NCBI GenBank assembly: GCA_011799875.1
Contig: CM022301.1
Span: 322,976,929-323,040,928, forward strand
Reading direction: 5' to 3'
Source of the DNA: Thinopyrum elongatum
Lineage: Eukaryota; Streptophyta; Magnoliopsida; Poales; Poaceae
Length of the DNA stretch: 64,000 nucleotides
Shown here: in pieces, positions 24,054-33,828 of the stretch
Position numbering within the stretch: position 1 is the first letter of the stretch
How the letters are laid out: each line of letters begins with the position of its first letter
Notes under the pieces: model-generated
Told to the model about the DNA's origin: nothing
Databases searched by the model: none
The model's input: only the letters and a program-made list of their open reading frames with translations
Program-made: the position numbers and the translations under genes

Positions 24054-25251
24054 CTAAGGTAAAATAGCATAAAACAAGATAGACCCTGACTCTCCATTAT
24101 GGAGAATGGAGATTATCCTGTCTCCAATTCTTGCGCTTCGCACAATGTTGCTTCCAAGTAGCTCCCTATGATTGACCATACATTTTTTCCAATCTTTGAT
24201 TGTCATGTCTTCATCGGTTTAAGAAATCCGGTATGAACAACAGTGATGCGTAGGATGACCTGGCCGTAAGCTCATAACATCAAGGCGACCTTTCGGAAAT
24301 ATCAGATGAGGCACACAATCCTTCGGGATTTTCTGTTGAAAAACATAGTAATAACTTCGTAGTTAGCAATGTAGTTGAGTTTTAGAAGAATTTATGCAAA
24401 AGATGCATGGATGTCGTAATAGTAAAAAAATCTTACCATGACATCTCCATGGATGTTCCCGTAGTTCAACACGTGCACTAGTGGCACATATTGACCATAA
24501 TGTGCAGGAGTTTGATAATAGATATTGTAATTCTCAAGATCAGTAATAAATGAGATCAGATGATTTTTCTCCTGATAAGTTAATTCTGAGCCATCGGTGT
24601 AGTAGGTTCTGTCTACCATCTTTCGCACATTCTTTGAAGAATGAAAATAAGCTATCAATGAAAATAAGCTGTCAACTATTTTGAAATAAACAATATAAAT
24701 TACTTAATAACTATGTTTGAGAAACTCACATAGCGGTAGAATTGGAAGCGTATCAACAAGGACCCAAATGTCCATATTGTCTTCGGCGATGTTAGGATCA
24801 CCAAGATCCATGGTGACAAGCATACCCTCATGAAAATCATACGTCTTGCAAAGTGCTTCCCAATTCGGGCAACCAAAATGGGATACGCTCTCATAATTGT
24901 ATAGATTTACATCAAAATCCAAACCATGATGGGTCCTTAGGTGAATTATCTTTGTTTCCATACTTTCATGATCTTTAAAATCCATCCTCTCCAAGACATA
25001 GCGTCTTGCATGGCATGGGATAAGCTAGTCGAATTGTAAAAGACAAAAATTACACGTTGAAGTAGCAGAAGTCGTGCTTAATTACCAAAAAAACACTTGT
25101 CGTCGTTGCGTACCGTTTCAACATCGAAGGTCTCCTAGAGCTTAATGGTGAAGCGCCGACCTTCTACCAGGTGAGGCCTGTCGCACAGACCCCGGTCGTC
25201 GCCGCAACAGTCGCACTCCGCCGGGAGACTTTCGTCGTCCGACGATGACAT
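24054..25251 (-). pseudogene. Broken B3-like gene carried by the CACTA
   Basis: The minus-strand exon 1 starts MSSSDDESLPAECDCCGDD at 25251; exon 2 (about 25030-24730) includes RRYVLERMDFKDHESMETK and HFGCPNWEALCKTYDFHEGM; exon 3 (about 24635-24440) includes LTYQEKNHLISFITDLE; exon 4 (24330-24054) ends NGESGSILFYAILP. The pattern matches a multicopy Triticeae protein family often annotated as B3-domain-like; this is recall, not a search. TAG at 25135-25137 stops exon 1, and TAA at 24219-24221 stops exon 4 in the frame that otherwise reaches the natural stop at 24054. The gene is therefore broken twice. Its position inside CACTA ends suggests capture or long-term carriage by that element family. 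Confidence 0.68.
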
Positions 25252-28200
25252 TTCCTAGGTTCATAATTCAAAGATTAAACTTGTATAATTAAATATATGT
25301 ACTACAAAAAATAAATTAGATCATTATTATTCATCACGGGTTGACTATCGGTCTGTCGAGTCTTCTCTTGAAAACTCTCAGCTCACGTGGTGTATACATT
25401 CGACCGTTGGTGATGGTCGCTCTTCCTTTCGTTCCCAAGTGCATTACACCAAAATGTCTAGCACACGGGAACGAAGGAGAAGCGACCCCCACGACAACAG
25501 TCGGGATTCTTCTTCTCTCATATATGGTGCAGACTTTCTCCCTCACTCATTTGTTGACTGTCATGTATATATGGAGCCTCGACAGACTTAAAGTCAACCC
25601 GAAATGTCGTTTAATTATCTTTCTACAAAATCCGGGTGACTCGATATTTCCTACATATTCTAGCACAAGTCATGCCAAAATTCACGGAAAAATCTGGCAT
25701 GACCTTTGCTAAAAAAGGACATATCGAGCGCCTGAAATTTGTCGGAACGGAAATTAATCAACACTCTGGCAAAACATAGGCCACTCGGAGGTGTTCCCTG
25801 CAAACATGGTTCGATCATAACTAGGGTTCATACTACGTTATTCTAAGATTAAACACCTAAAATACCTAAATTATATCAACTACACCTAATTAAAAACCTA
25901 CATTTTGAACATGGTTCGATCATAACTAGCTAGGGTTCATACTACATTATTCTAAGATTAAACACCTAAGATCATAACCTACTACATTATTCTAAGATTT
26001 AACCTACATTTTTCAACTAGCTAGGGTTCAAAATAAACTAGGGAGGAGGAGGAAGGAGGGAGGAGGAGTACCTCTCGGTGGAGGACGACCGATGGGGGAG
26101 GAGGGCCGGTGCGGGAGGGCGGCCGGCGGGGAAGGAGGCCGGCGCGGGGGAGGGTGGCCGGCGGGGGAGGAGGGCCGGCGCGGGCGGCCGGTGGGGGAGG
26201 ACTGGTGCGGGGGACGGCGGCAGGTACCTTGGGGGCGACGGCGGTGACGGCGCGCGGCGGAGGCGAGTGAGAGTGTGAGGGGGAGAGTGAGGACGCGCGC
26301 GGGCCGGAGTGTGGATAAGGTGCCCGTAGTAGTAGCGCTGGATCCTAAAGACCGCTACTGCTAATAACCGTAGTAGTAGCGCTTTTTGCATATGAGCGCT
26401 ACTAGTATGCCTGGCCTGCCGGCAACGGTCTGGCAATTATAGTAGTAGCGTGTTTTTTAACTACAGCGCTACTGGTAAGTGCATAATAGCAGCGCTTTCT
26501 TCGGCCAAGCACTACTGATAATTAGTAGCAGTGGTGCATTTTAAAAAGCACTACTAGTAAGCTCCTGTGTATAAGGTTTTCCCTAGTAGTGAGAGCAAAC
26601 ACCTGTGATGGTGGAGTAGGGGAGATGTGCTCATCATCTACACAGCTACATTGACTATCTAACCTTGCGTTGTCTTGCGAATCTTGTTGGGAGGATGGTG
26701 GAGTAGAATCTGTAGAGACCCTCCGTTTCAGTTGCTCGGAAGGACCACCATCTTCCAATGCCTTACCAATTTCCTTCTGCTTTGTTGATTTTGCATTGTG
26801 AGGTCAAACCGACAAGAAAAAAGAATAAAATTCGCTCTTCAGAACTCATTCATGCATGATACTGATGAACACTACTCTGATGAAAGGCAAAGTCATGATA
26901 CGAGGATGGAATATGTACGAAAAACTGGACGGCATGACATATTCACACCTATGATGTGGTAACTAAGCAGAAGACACTTCAACAAATTAGAAGCACTGCA
27001 AGCTAGACACCATATGGAAGGTGCAACCAATATCACTCTGCCAAGTTAAAACTGTCTCGTCATAGGTGGGGTTCATCAAATTAGAAGCACTACATGCTAG
27101 AAATCATATTCAAGACGCAAACCAATATCACAGTGCCAACTTAAAGGTGTCTCATCATAAGTGACAGTTGCAGGATACACAAGAAGAGTAGCTTCATGTA
27201 AGAACATGGTGTGATAGACAGATATAGTATGTACCAAAAACAGGAAGGCGTGTCATATTCACACGTATAATGTGTAAGCTAGCGGATGCAGTTTACACTA
27301 ATTAGAAGCAATACAAGCTAGACACCATATGCAACATGCAACCAGATATCACACTGCCAAGTTAGAGCAAGCACCTGGGATGGTGGAGTAGGGGAGCGGA
27401 GACTTGGAACTTGTAATGCACTAGCAGTACGAGGAGAATTCATACAGATGCTCCGTTTACGTTGCTGCAAAGGACCACCATCATCGCCTTCCTTACTCTT
27501 TTCCTTCCTCTTTTTTGATTTTGCCTTGTCAAGTCAAACCCACAAGAAAAAGGAATAAAATTTGCTCTTCAGAACTCATTTATGCATGATACTGATGAAC
27601 ACTACTTTCATGTAAGGCAGCCGCATGATAGGAGGATGGAATATGTATGAAAAACAAGACGGCATGACATATTGACATGTATGATGTGTAAAGTGTAAAC
27701 TAAGCACAAGGTGTTTGAACTAATTAGAAGCAATGCAAGCTAGACACCATGAAGGATGAAACCAATATCACTCTTCCAAATTAAAAGGGTGGCCTCATAA
27801 ATGTATTTGACCAAATTAGAAGCAATACATGGCAACAGGCTAGAAATAATATGCAATATGCAACGAATAAAGGTGTCTCATCGTAAGTGATTGATGCAGG
27901 ATACAAAAGAGCGATAGTTTCATTTAAGAACATGGTTAACAGATAGATGTAGTATGTACCAGAAATAGGAAGGCATGTCATATTCACAGGTATAATGTGT
28001 AAACTAAGCAGATGCAATTTACCCTAATTAGAAGCATTACAAGTTAGACACCATATGCAACATGCAACCACATATCACACTGCGAAGTTAGAGCAAGCAC
28101 CTGCGATGGTGGTGTAGGGGAAATGTGGTCTTCAAGTACAGAGCTATGTTCAATATCTTCATTTAGACTTGCTGTTTCCTCAGAATCATGTGGGGAGGAT

Positions 28201-28928
28201 GAAACTGCACTCTTTATAAGAGTAGCGTGTCTCATACTAACCCACGGGCGTGACTGTCTCATCATAAGTGATAGATGCAGGATACACAAGAACAGTAGTT
28301 TGATGTAAGAACATGGTGTGATAGGCAGATGTAGTGTGTACCAAAAACAGGAAGGTGTGTCATATTCACATGTATAATGTGTAAGCTAATTAAGGAGATG
28401 CAATTTAACAAATTAGGAGTAATACAAGCTAGGCACCATATGCAACATGCAACCAGATATCACACTGCCATGTTAGAGCAAGCACCTGGGGTTGTGGAGT
28501 AGGGGAGATGAGATTTGGAACTTGCACTGCAGTAGGAGTAGCAGGAGAATCTGCAGAGATCATCTATTTTGGTTGCTCCAGAGGACCACCATCATCCCGT
28601 GCGTTCATCCTTTTAGATTTTGCCTTGTCAAGTCAAACACACAAGAAAAAGGAATGAAATTTGCTCTTCCAAATTCGTTGATGCATGATACTGACAAACA
28701 CAACTTTTATGTAAGGCAACCACATTGTAGGAGGATGGAATATGTACGAAAAAGGGTAAGCAGAAGGCATTTCAACAAATTGGAAGCAATGCAAGCTAGA
28801 CAGCATATGAAAGATCCAACCAAAATCAATCTGCCAAGTTAGAAGTGTCTCATTATAAGTGGCATTTCAACAAATTAGAGGCAGTACATGCTTGAAATGA
28901 TATGCAAGATGCAACCAATATTATATTG

Positions 28929-29444
28929 TCAATTTGCACGAATAAGGGAAGAGGAGTACCTCTTTCTGCTAACAGTGATGTGTCCTCCTTCTATTTTTCC
29001 AACAATCTTCTTGTGGTTCACTGGAAACAAGAAGTTCTGGAGGACGGTGGAGCCTTGGACGAACCCATGGCCAAGTTGTTGAGTGTGGTGCGGTGGCCAT
29101 CTGTAGGCGGCGGGGAACCAGATCCGAGGCGGCGAACGACGGCGTAGCAGGAACAACTCCAGTGCGGTGGATGGTTGCGATAGTGGAGCAGCAGTGGTGA
29201 GGCAGAGGACGGCGTGGTCGAAGTGATCCTGGTACAGCGCACGTCGGCGTCGGCGTCGTGGAGGCAGCTCTGCCTCGACTTCAGCTGCTAAGTCCTTGAG
29301 GGTGTTGCGGTTGCGTTGGACGACGACGTCGGGGTACCGGTTCTGGCGTGATGGAGGAGGGCAGTGGTGGATTGGGCATGATGGGGTGGAGGACGGAGGA
29401 GGCTGGGGTTTCGCGGCTGGTGGAGAGGGCGTTTTGGCGCCCAC
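28929..29444 (-). CDS. First exon of the CACTA D gene (putative)
   Basis: This is a 171-residue minus-strand frame starting MGAKTPSPPAAKPQPPPSS, GC-rich, Pro/Ser-rich at the N-terminus, with a basic run ELPPRRRRRRALYQ. The sharp rise in GC and the plant-like start fit a first exon. It lies directly upstream of the exon array and in the same orientation, so it is taken as the start of the same gene. It could instead be an unrelated host-derived exon joined to the array. No domain is recognised. Confidence 0.45.
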   Translation of the reverse strand: MGAKTPSPPAAKPQPPPSSTPSCPIHHCPPPSRQNRYPDVVVQRNRNTLKDLAAEVEAELPPRRRRRRALYQDHFDHAVLCLTTAAPLSQPSTALELFLLRRRSPPRIWFPAAYRWPPHHTQQLGHGFVQGSTVLQNFLFPVNHKKIVGKIEGGHITVSRKRYSSSLIRAN

Positions 29445-30984
29445 GGAGTATGAATGGGGAAACGAAGGGAGGGGGAACTAAGGGGTAACAATGTTTCGGT
29501 TTGGGACGCGCTTATTTGAAATTTGGGGAAAGTTACAAACTTTGCCCCCATTTAAAATTTCGGACATATTGCGGGTCGGGGGTAGGACAGTAATCTTAGG
29601 TGTCCCAAATAGTGGGCGGGATAGATTTCGGCCGAGCGCATGAGTGTTTAGGCGCCCACGATGTATCAATGCTTCTCGGAGGCGGTTGACTGATGTCTTG
29701 GTGAAGTTACAAACCTACCCCAGTTTAGACCTTTGGACATCGGCCGATAGGCTACACGGGTTAGAGTCAGGACAGTAATTTCTTACCACCAAACATTAGT
29801 CTCGCGCGGTTTCGAGCGACCAGAGGCTTATTTGGTGCTTCGTTCAATATTTGGGAGCAGAAGCATTAACGTTTACAGTTCTCTTGAATTGAACTTTCAG
29901 GATTTGTCAAACTTCAAAAATCTTGACTCTTGAAAAATCCTAAAACTATGATTATTTTGGAATGGATGGGGTACATTTGAATATACATTGTACCTGAGTA
30001 TATATTAAAAAATATGCAGCTTAGCTCAATTCATGCATGGTTCTAGATATAATCTCCTTGGTTGCAAAAAAATAGTTAGACATGCGTATGAATATATAGC
30101 ATGTTCAAACGCACAACAAAGATTGATGCCCCCTTTTAGATCTGATTTACAAATGCCATTATCTTGAATTCAAATAGATGAATGCACTTCCTATGAATTC
30201 GAATCTTCGAAATCATCTTTTTTTGCGGGGATCTTCGAAACCATCTTTATGTTCAATTGAACATGTATTCTATTTCGTAGCTAGCAATTTGGAATGTATC
30301 CATGAATGTGACAAATGTATAAAGTGCCTGACACTAACAACATGGAGTGCACTAATTATTGTTTATATATGAATTGCAAAAGCCAGGCATTGTCTATATT
30401 TCAAACCACTCTCACTCTATGGATCGATAATATGAAATAAACCCATACACATGCTCAAATTCAATAGAGTATGGGTGTCTGATAGACCAATGTCCGTTCA
30501 TACGCAAATTGCAAAATTCATGATCTCATCCAAAAAAATTAATGCAATTTATATTTTAATTTAATGTGTAGAACCGCCTTTTACACATAGATGCACTATG
30601 CCTCGGCAAGTCCTCACACACGCGCTATATATCTCTCTATCTGACGCATAAGTGCACACACTTTATATACATCGGCATTTCTCTCTCACACATGCTCACA
30701 CTCTCTCGCGGGGTGTCTCGCACACACTCTCTATATATCTCCCCCTCTCTCTCTTACTAATACGTACCACTCTTTTCACTAATCTCAGTTGGAAAACACT
30801 ATTTCTCTCACATGCCTATATACACACGCACGGTCTCTGCTGGCCCTCTATATGCACATACATGTGCCTAAGTGTCTCCCGCACGCACATTATCTTTAGG
30901 CCTCTCTCGCACACATTGCCCCCCCCCCCCACACACACCTCTCTCTTGTTGGCCGATAAGATTCCATCAGATCATTCGGTAAGA
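29445..30984. other. Intergenic; duplicated block and CT/CA-rich tract
   Basis: Two related blocks lie at about 29520-29600 and 29695-29785, each with GTTACAAAC, GGACAT and AGGACAGTAAT in the same order. From 30590 to 30955 the DNA is a low-complexity CT/CA tract with short ATAT runs and a run of C near 30920. No gene is supported; the ORF at 30652-30993 is a product of the simple sequence. Confidence 0.5.
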
Positions 30985-31410
30985 TATCCCTAACTGTTAG
31001 GCTGGATGGTAATACGAGGCAAAGTTTTACCCAAGTCTGGGCCCTTGCAGTTGAGGAAAAAGCCTACTCCTAGTATTGTATATTTGTGATAGGGGTGTGT
31101 ACAAAGTACACATGAATACCAGGCATTGTGTGTGTGTGTGTGTGTGTGTACTATCGACGAACTAGCCCCCGGGCTTATATAACATACTCGGGGCCTATGG
31201 TTACAAATCATATATAGTCGGCTTATCATCAGTGGGGATAGAGTCCTCCACGACTCTGGTAGCTTCATCTTGTACGCCGAGTCCTCCATGGGCTTCGTAT
31301 AACGCATCTCGGTCCAGCCTATGTGGCGTAGGATGGAACTGACCGATGAGTCCTCACATCGACCCACCACAACTAGAAATGATGTGCCCACCACACCCCA
31401 CACATAATCG
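30985..31410 (-). repeat. Gypsy LTR fragment (solo or truncated)
   Basis: TTTTACCCAAGTCTGGGCCC followed by AAAAGCCTACTCCT is the block seen near the R region of the C and F LTRs (12935-12966 and 36345-36372 in looser form). On the minus strand TTATATAAGCCCGGG near 31180 looks like its TATA box. A (GT)n microsatellite at about 31127-31150 interrupts it. No clear ends or internal domain were found. Confidence 0.45.
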
Positions 31411-31679
31411 GCCACTAAGAAAATAAGCATATACAATATTACAAAGTTATACGGAGTACATGAAAGTTAATTGCATGGTGCATCCAATAATATTTGTTCC
31501 GCATTGTGAATGTTTATATCTTCTCCTAAAAAAATAGTCACGGGAAAGATTAACGAAGGGCATATCTCTCTTTGTCTCCACCGCACACCCCCTCTCTCTA
31601 CACCACTTTCACGTACGCACACAAACTATCTCTCGGCCCTCTAAAAGTATGCCCCTGACACATTCACGCGTGACGGTCA

Positions 31680-32600
31680 CTGTATTTCAAACGAAAGCAC
31701 TATACGATCACTGGACTTCAGAATATGCTCATTACGGTCACCATATACATTCTTGTGGTCATCATACGGTATGTAGCTCACCATACGTCTTTGTATTTTG
31801 TTGATGACACTGATGGTCATTGTATTTGATGCGTGCTCAGTATTTTGTTGACGACACTTATGGTCATTGTATTTGAAGCGAAAGCATGATATGGTCACTG
31901 GACTTCAGAATAAGCTCATTATGGTCACCATATACATTTTGTGGTGCTAACCAACCTGTGGTTGGATAGTTAGGAGGACAGTGGTATCCCTAGCCCACCA
32001 GGGTTAAAGTCCTGGTGCTCGCATTTATCCTGTATTAATTTCAGTATTTCCGCCGATGTGTGTTCAGTGGGAGGAGACGTTCCCCTCGACTACAAGGCGC
32101 CTATGGTTACTTCGTAAAATGTCAAGATGATATGCTGGCTCACTCTCTCGAAGGTGCTCATAGGGGTAGGGTGTGCGTGTGTGCGCTTATAGCGGTGAGT
32201 TTTTTGCACGTATATATGAGCGCTTGCGTATGTACTGTGTTAAAAAAATACATGTCATGATTATACGGTCACTGGCTCACCGTACAACTTCGTAATTCGT
32301 TGATGACACGATCAATTAACCAGTCAAACGTTCCATGTGGCGCAACTAGTGTTGCACCATCAGCGCACGTAACCGTGGGGCCCACCTGTCAGTGCGTATA
32401 TGAAAGAAAGAAATGGTAGCTTGCGTCTTAACTGTGTTAATAAAATACATTTTGTGGTGATCATACGGTCACTGGCTCACCATACAGCTCCGCAATTTGT
32501 TAATGACACGATCAATTGACCAGTCAAACGGTCCACGTTCATCAGCGCACGTTACAATAGGGCCCACCTGTCAGCGCGTATATGAAAGACAGAAATGGTA
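31680..32600 (+). repeat. Direct repeats around a SINE
   Basis: CACTGGACTTCAGAATA occurs at about 31709 and 31896 inside a longer repeat (GGTCACTG... to ...CATATACATT) of about 187 bp. A second duplication has units 32222-32418 (197 bp) and 32419-32600 (182 bp), both starting GCTTGCGT and ending AGAAATGGTA. The first unit of the second pair begins inside the 3' tail of the SINE. Confidence 0.7.
31946..32252 (+). mobile_element. tRNA-derived SINE
   Basis: GCTAACCAACCTGTGGTTGG opens a tRNA-like head with an A-box-like GTTGGATAGTTAGGAGG and a B-box-like GGTTAAAGTCC about 45 bp further on. A body with GTGGGAGGAGACGTTCCC and GGTGCTCATAGGGGTAGGG follows, ending in a short A-run at about 32248. It resembles common wheat-group SINEs of the Au type or a relative; the exact family is not confirmed. 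TACATTTTGTGGT on the left and TACATGTCATGAT on the right look like diverged target-site copies, and uninterrupted versions of the site occur near 31730 and 32445. Confidence 0.72.
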
Positions 32601-32612
32601 ATAAATTAGTGG

Positions 32613-32680
32613 TCGGTGGGGATTCGAAGTCGTGAGACCTCTGGTTGGCAGCCCGCGCGCCCTAACCACAGCGGACAAGG
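32613..32680 (-). ncRNA. tRNA-like sequence, probable SINE head or tRNA pseudogene
   Basis: The minus strand reads GTGGTTAGGGCGCG (A-box-like), a CTGCCAA anticodon-loop-like heptamer and ACTTCGAATCC (B-box-like) with near-tRNA spacing. Acceptor-stem pairing is poor, so a working tRNA is unlikely. A SINE head in minus orientation or a tRNA relic are both possible. Confidence 0.4.
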
Positions 32681-32699
32681 TCGCCTTGTGATGATATGC

Positions 32700-33000
32700 T
32701 GAGCCGGCTGTTTTAATTGCACGCACGCACGAGCCACTGTGGTGAATACAAACACATCACACATGCACACAAACATGCTCGCAACGCCCGCATGCATGCA
32801 TGCAATACTCACACGTACACATGCACGCACGCAACACTCGCACGCAACACACGCACGCATGCAGGCGTGCAACACTGACACGTACACATGCACGCACGAA
32901 CACACGCATGCATGCAACACTAAAACATACACATGCATGCACGCAACACTCACACGCCTGCATGCACACAACACATGACGCAAGACACACGCTCAACCTA
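32700..33000. repeat. Low-complexity CA / GCATGCAC repeat
   Basis: The stretch is made of ACAC, GCATGCATGC, CACGCACGCA and AACACT words with no fixed period. ORFs here on both strands, some rich in Cys or His, come from the simple composition and are not genes. Confidence 0.8.
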
Positions 33001-33532
33001 TACGTGCATGCACCCTTTGTTAAGGACATGGATTGTTACGAGTATTAATCAATCTTATCTGTGATAAGCAGAACATTGATGTTTGCAGCGGTCTTTATGA
33101 ATCACAACGTATCGAACGGACTATCAACGTATATATGAAAAAATTTAAATTCTCTTACAATATATAGTAGGCTTATCAACCTACATGAATTAGATGACGT
33201 CACACTCAATGAACAATCATCGGTTTATGATGCCCGCTTCTCACCGCCCTGGCCCACCAAAAGCTCCTCTGCCGTGTGCTGCCAGCGTTGGTTCACTGAC
33301 ATGCAGGCCAGGTACCCAACGAGCCCACACGTCAGTGGAAGAACGGCACGGTGTCATACGTTAGAGTTGAGGGCGATGCTCGCTGCACGCCCGGCTGAAC
33401 ACGCCTCCTTGCCGCATTCAAACGCCTCCATGAAACCCGTGTGGAAGCTGAGAAACCCACTCCGGCCACACATCCGTTCATGACCGGGCCAGCATTAAAC
33501 GCAACACCGGCCGAGCTTTTCCCGTCCACTGT

Positions 33533-33553
33533 CTATTTAATCTCCTATTTAAA
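33533..33553 (+). promoter_or_regulatory. Core promoter of the split gene
   Basis: Two TATA-like words, TATTTAAT (33533) and TATTTAAA (33546), precede a pyrimidine-rich leader of about 60 bases (33575-33628) and the ATG at 33631. Spacing is normal for a plant gene with a short 5' leader. Confidence 0.55.
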
Positions 33554-33630
33554 CAAGGCCAGATGCCGGCCAAGAATCGCACACCTCCGACGCTCCCCTA
33601 TCCTCCTTCACCATTTTCTCCACTCTTACA

Positions 33631-33828
33631 ATGGCTTACGAAGAGTAGTTATCCGGCATCCAAGCCGGCTGGGTGGCCCGCCGAGCCCGCCGGATACGAG
33701 CTATGCAGCTCACTGATCCACCTTCCTCCCCTCGCCCAATGGAGCCAGTTGCCGCCCCAAGCTGGCGCGTGGTTCAGCAACTCGCCGCTCCAGGCCAGCT
33801 CGACGAGGAGCGGCGAGCAGCTCCACGC
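33631..33828 (+). pseudogene. 5' part of a short gene split by element B
   Basis: The ATG at 33631 opens a frame, MAYEE, that meets TAG at codon 6 (33646-33648). Beyond it the same frame stays open to the insertion point, 66 codons in all, with QAGWVARRARRIRAMQL and SWRVVQQLAAPGQLDEERR. The coding-like composition, TATA box and short leader argue for a real single-exon gene. The insertion of element B follows at 33829, after target copy CACGC. The other half is at 58258-58569 in the same phase. I do not recognise the family; Arg/Ala/Glu richness suggests a small, charged, mostly helical protein. Confidence 0.6.

Larger units (their letters stand above)
23354..26591. mobile_element. Complete non-autonomous CACTA element nested in D
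   Basis: Both ends carry the 17-bp inverted repeat CACTACTAGGGAAAACC. The flanking three bases are AGA on each side (23351-23353 and 26592-26594). The empty site is visible in the sister unit near 27358-27380, where GTTAGAGCAAGCACCTG is uninterrupted. Subterminal copies of GTAGCGCTT / AGCGCTAC lie at about 23385-23575 and 26325-26545. The 3238-bp element encodes no CACTA transposase but holds a long hairpin and a broken gene. A G-rich segment at 26040-26300 probably belongs to the 5' region of that gene. Confidence 0.93.
21363..28928 (-). repeat. Tandem exon-intron array in the CACTA D gene
   Basis: A unit of about 700-760 bp is repeated. The marker before each exon (TCAAGTCAAACCCACAAG...GGAATAAAAT, plus strand) occurs near 21363, 22098, 22798, 26799, 27530 and 28628, with an extra partial unit near 28100. 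Each unit is a roughly 550-bp intron plus a short exon encoding a basic start (AKSKKRKEKSK), a Ser/Thr-rich middle and ISPTPPSQ before the donor CAG/GTGCTTGC. The copy at 27375-27524 is exactly 150 nt from its AG/GCA acceptor, so inclusion keeps frame. Copies near 22800 and 26790 have AT instead of AG before GCA, and some contain stops (near 22675 and 28560), so not all can be used. A complete second CACTA (23354-26591) interrupts one unit. Confidence 0.75.
17583..29444. mobile_element. CACTA element D, right end not found
   Basis: CACTACAAAAAAAAATACAC at 17583 is a CACTA-type terminal sequence inserted in an exon of the element C gene. It is followed by subterminal repeats and by a minus-strand gene with PF03004 (Ptta/En/Spm) similarity, as expected for a CACTA element. 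No matching TTTTGTAGTG end was seen between 29.4 kb and the start of element B at 33829, so the right end is missing or highly diverged; 29444 marks only the gene start. Confidence 0.7.

Noticed and set aside
26038..26436. Pro/Ala-rich minus-strand ORF
   Set aside because: It comes from a G-rich imperfect repeat (GGGGGAGG-GCCGGCG) in the CACTA 5' region, with open frames on both strands.
30652..30993. 113-residue ORF rich in His, Thr and Leu
   Set aside because: It is encoded by a CT/CA simple tract without codon bias.
32606..33048. Cys-rich and His-rich ORFs on both strands
   Set aside because: They are products of CA / GCATGCAC low-complexity DNA; a small secreted peptide gene was considered but there is no start context or conserved spacing.
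29445..33828. Right end of CACTA element D
   Set aside because: No TTTTGTAGTG or similar terminus with a matching target copy was found on reading through the region.
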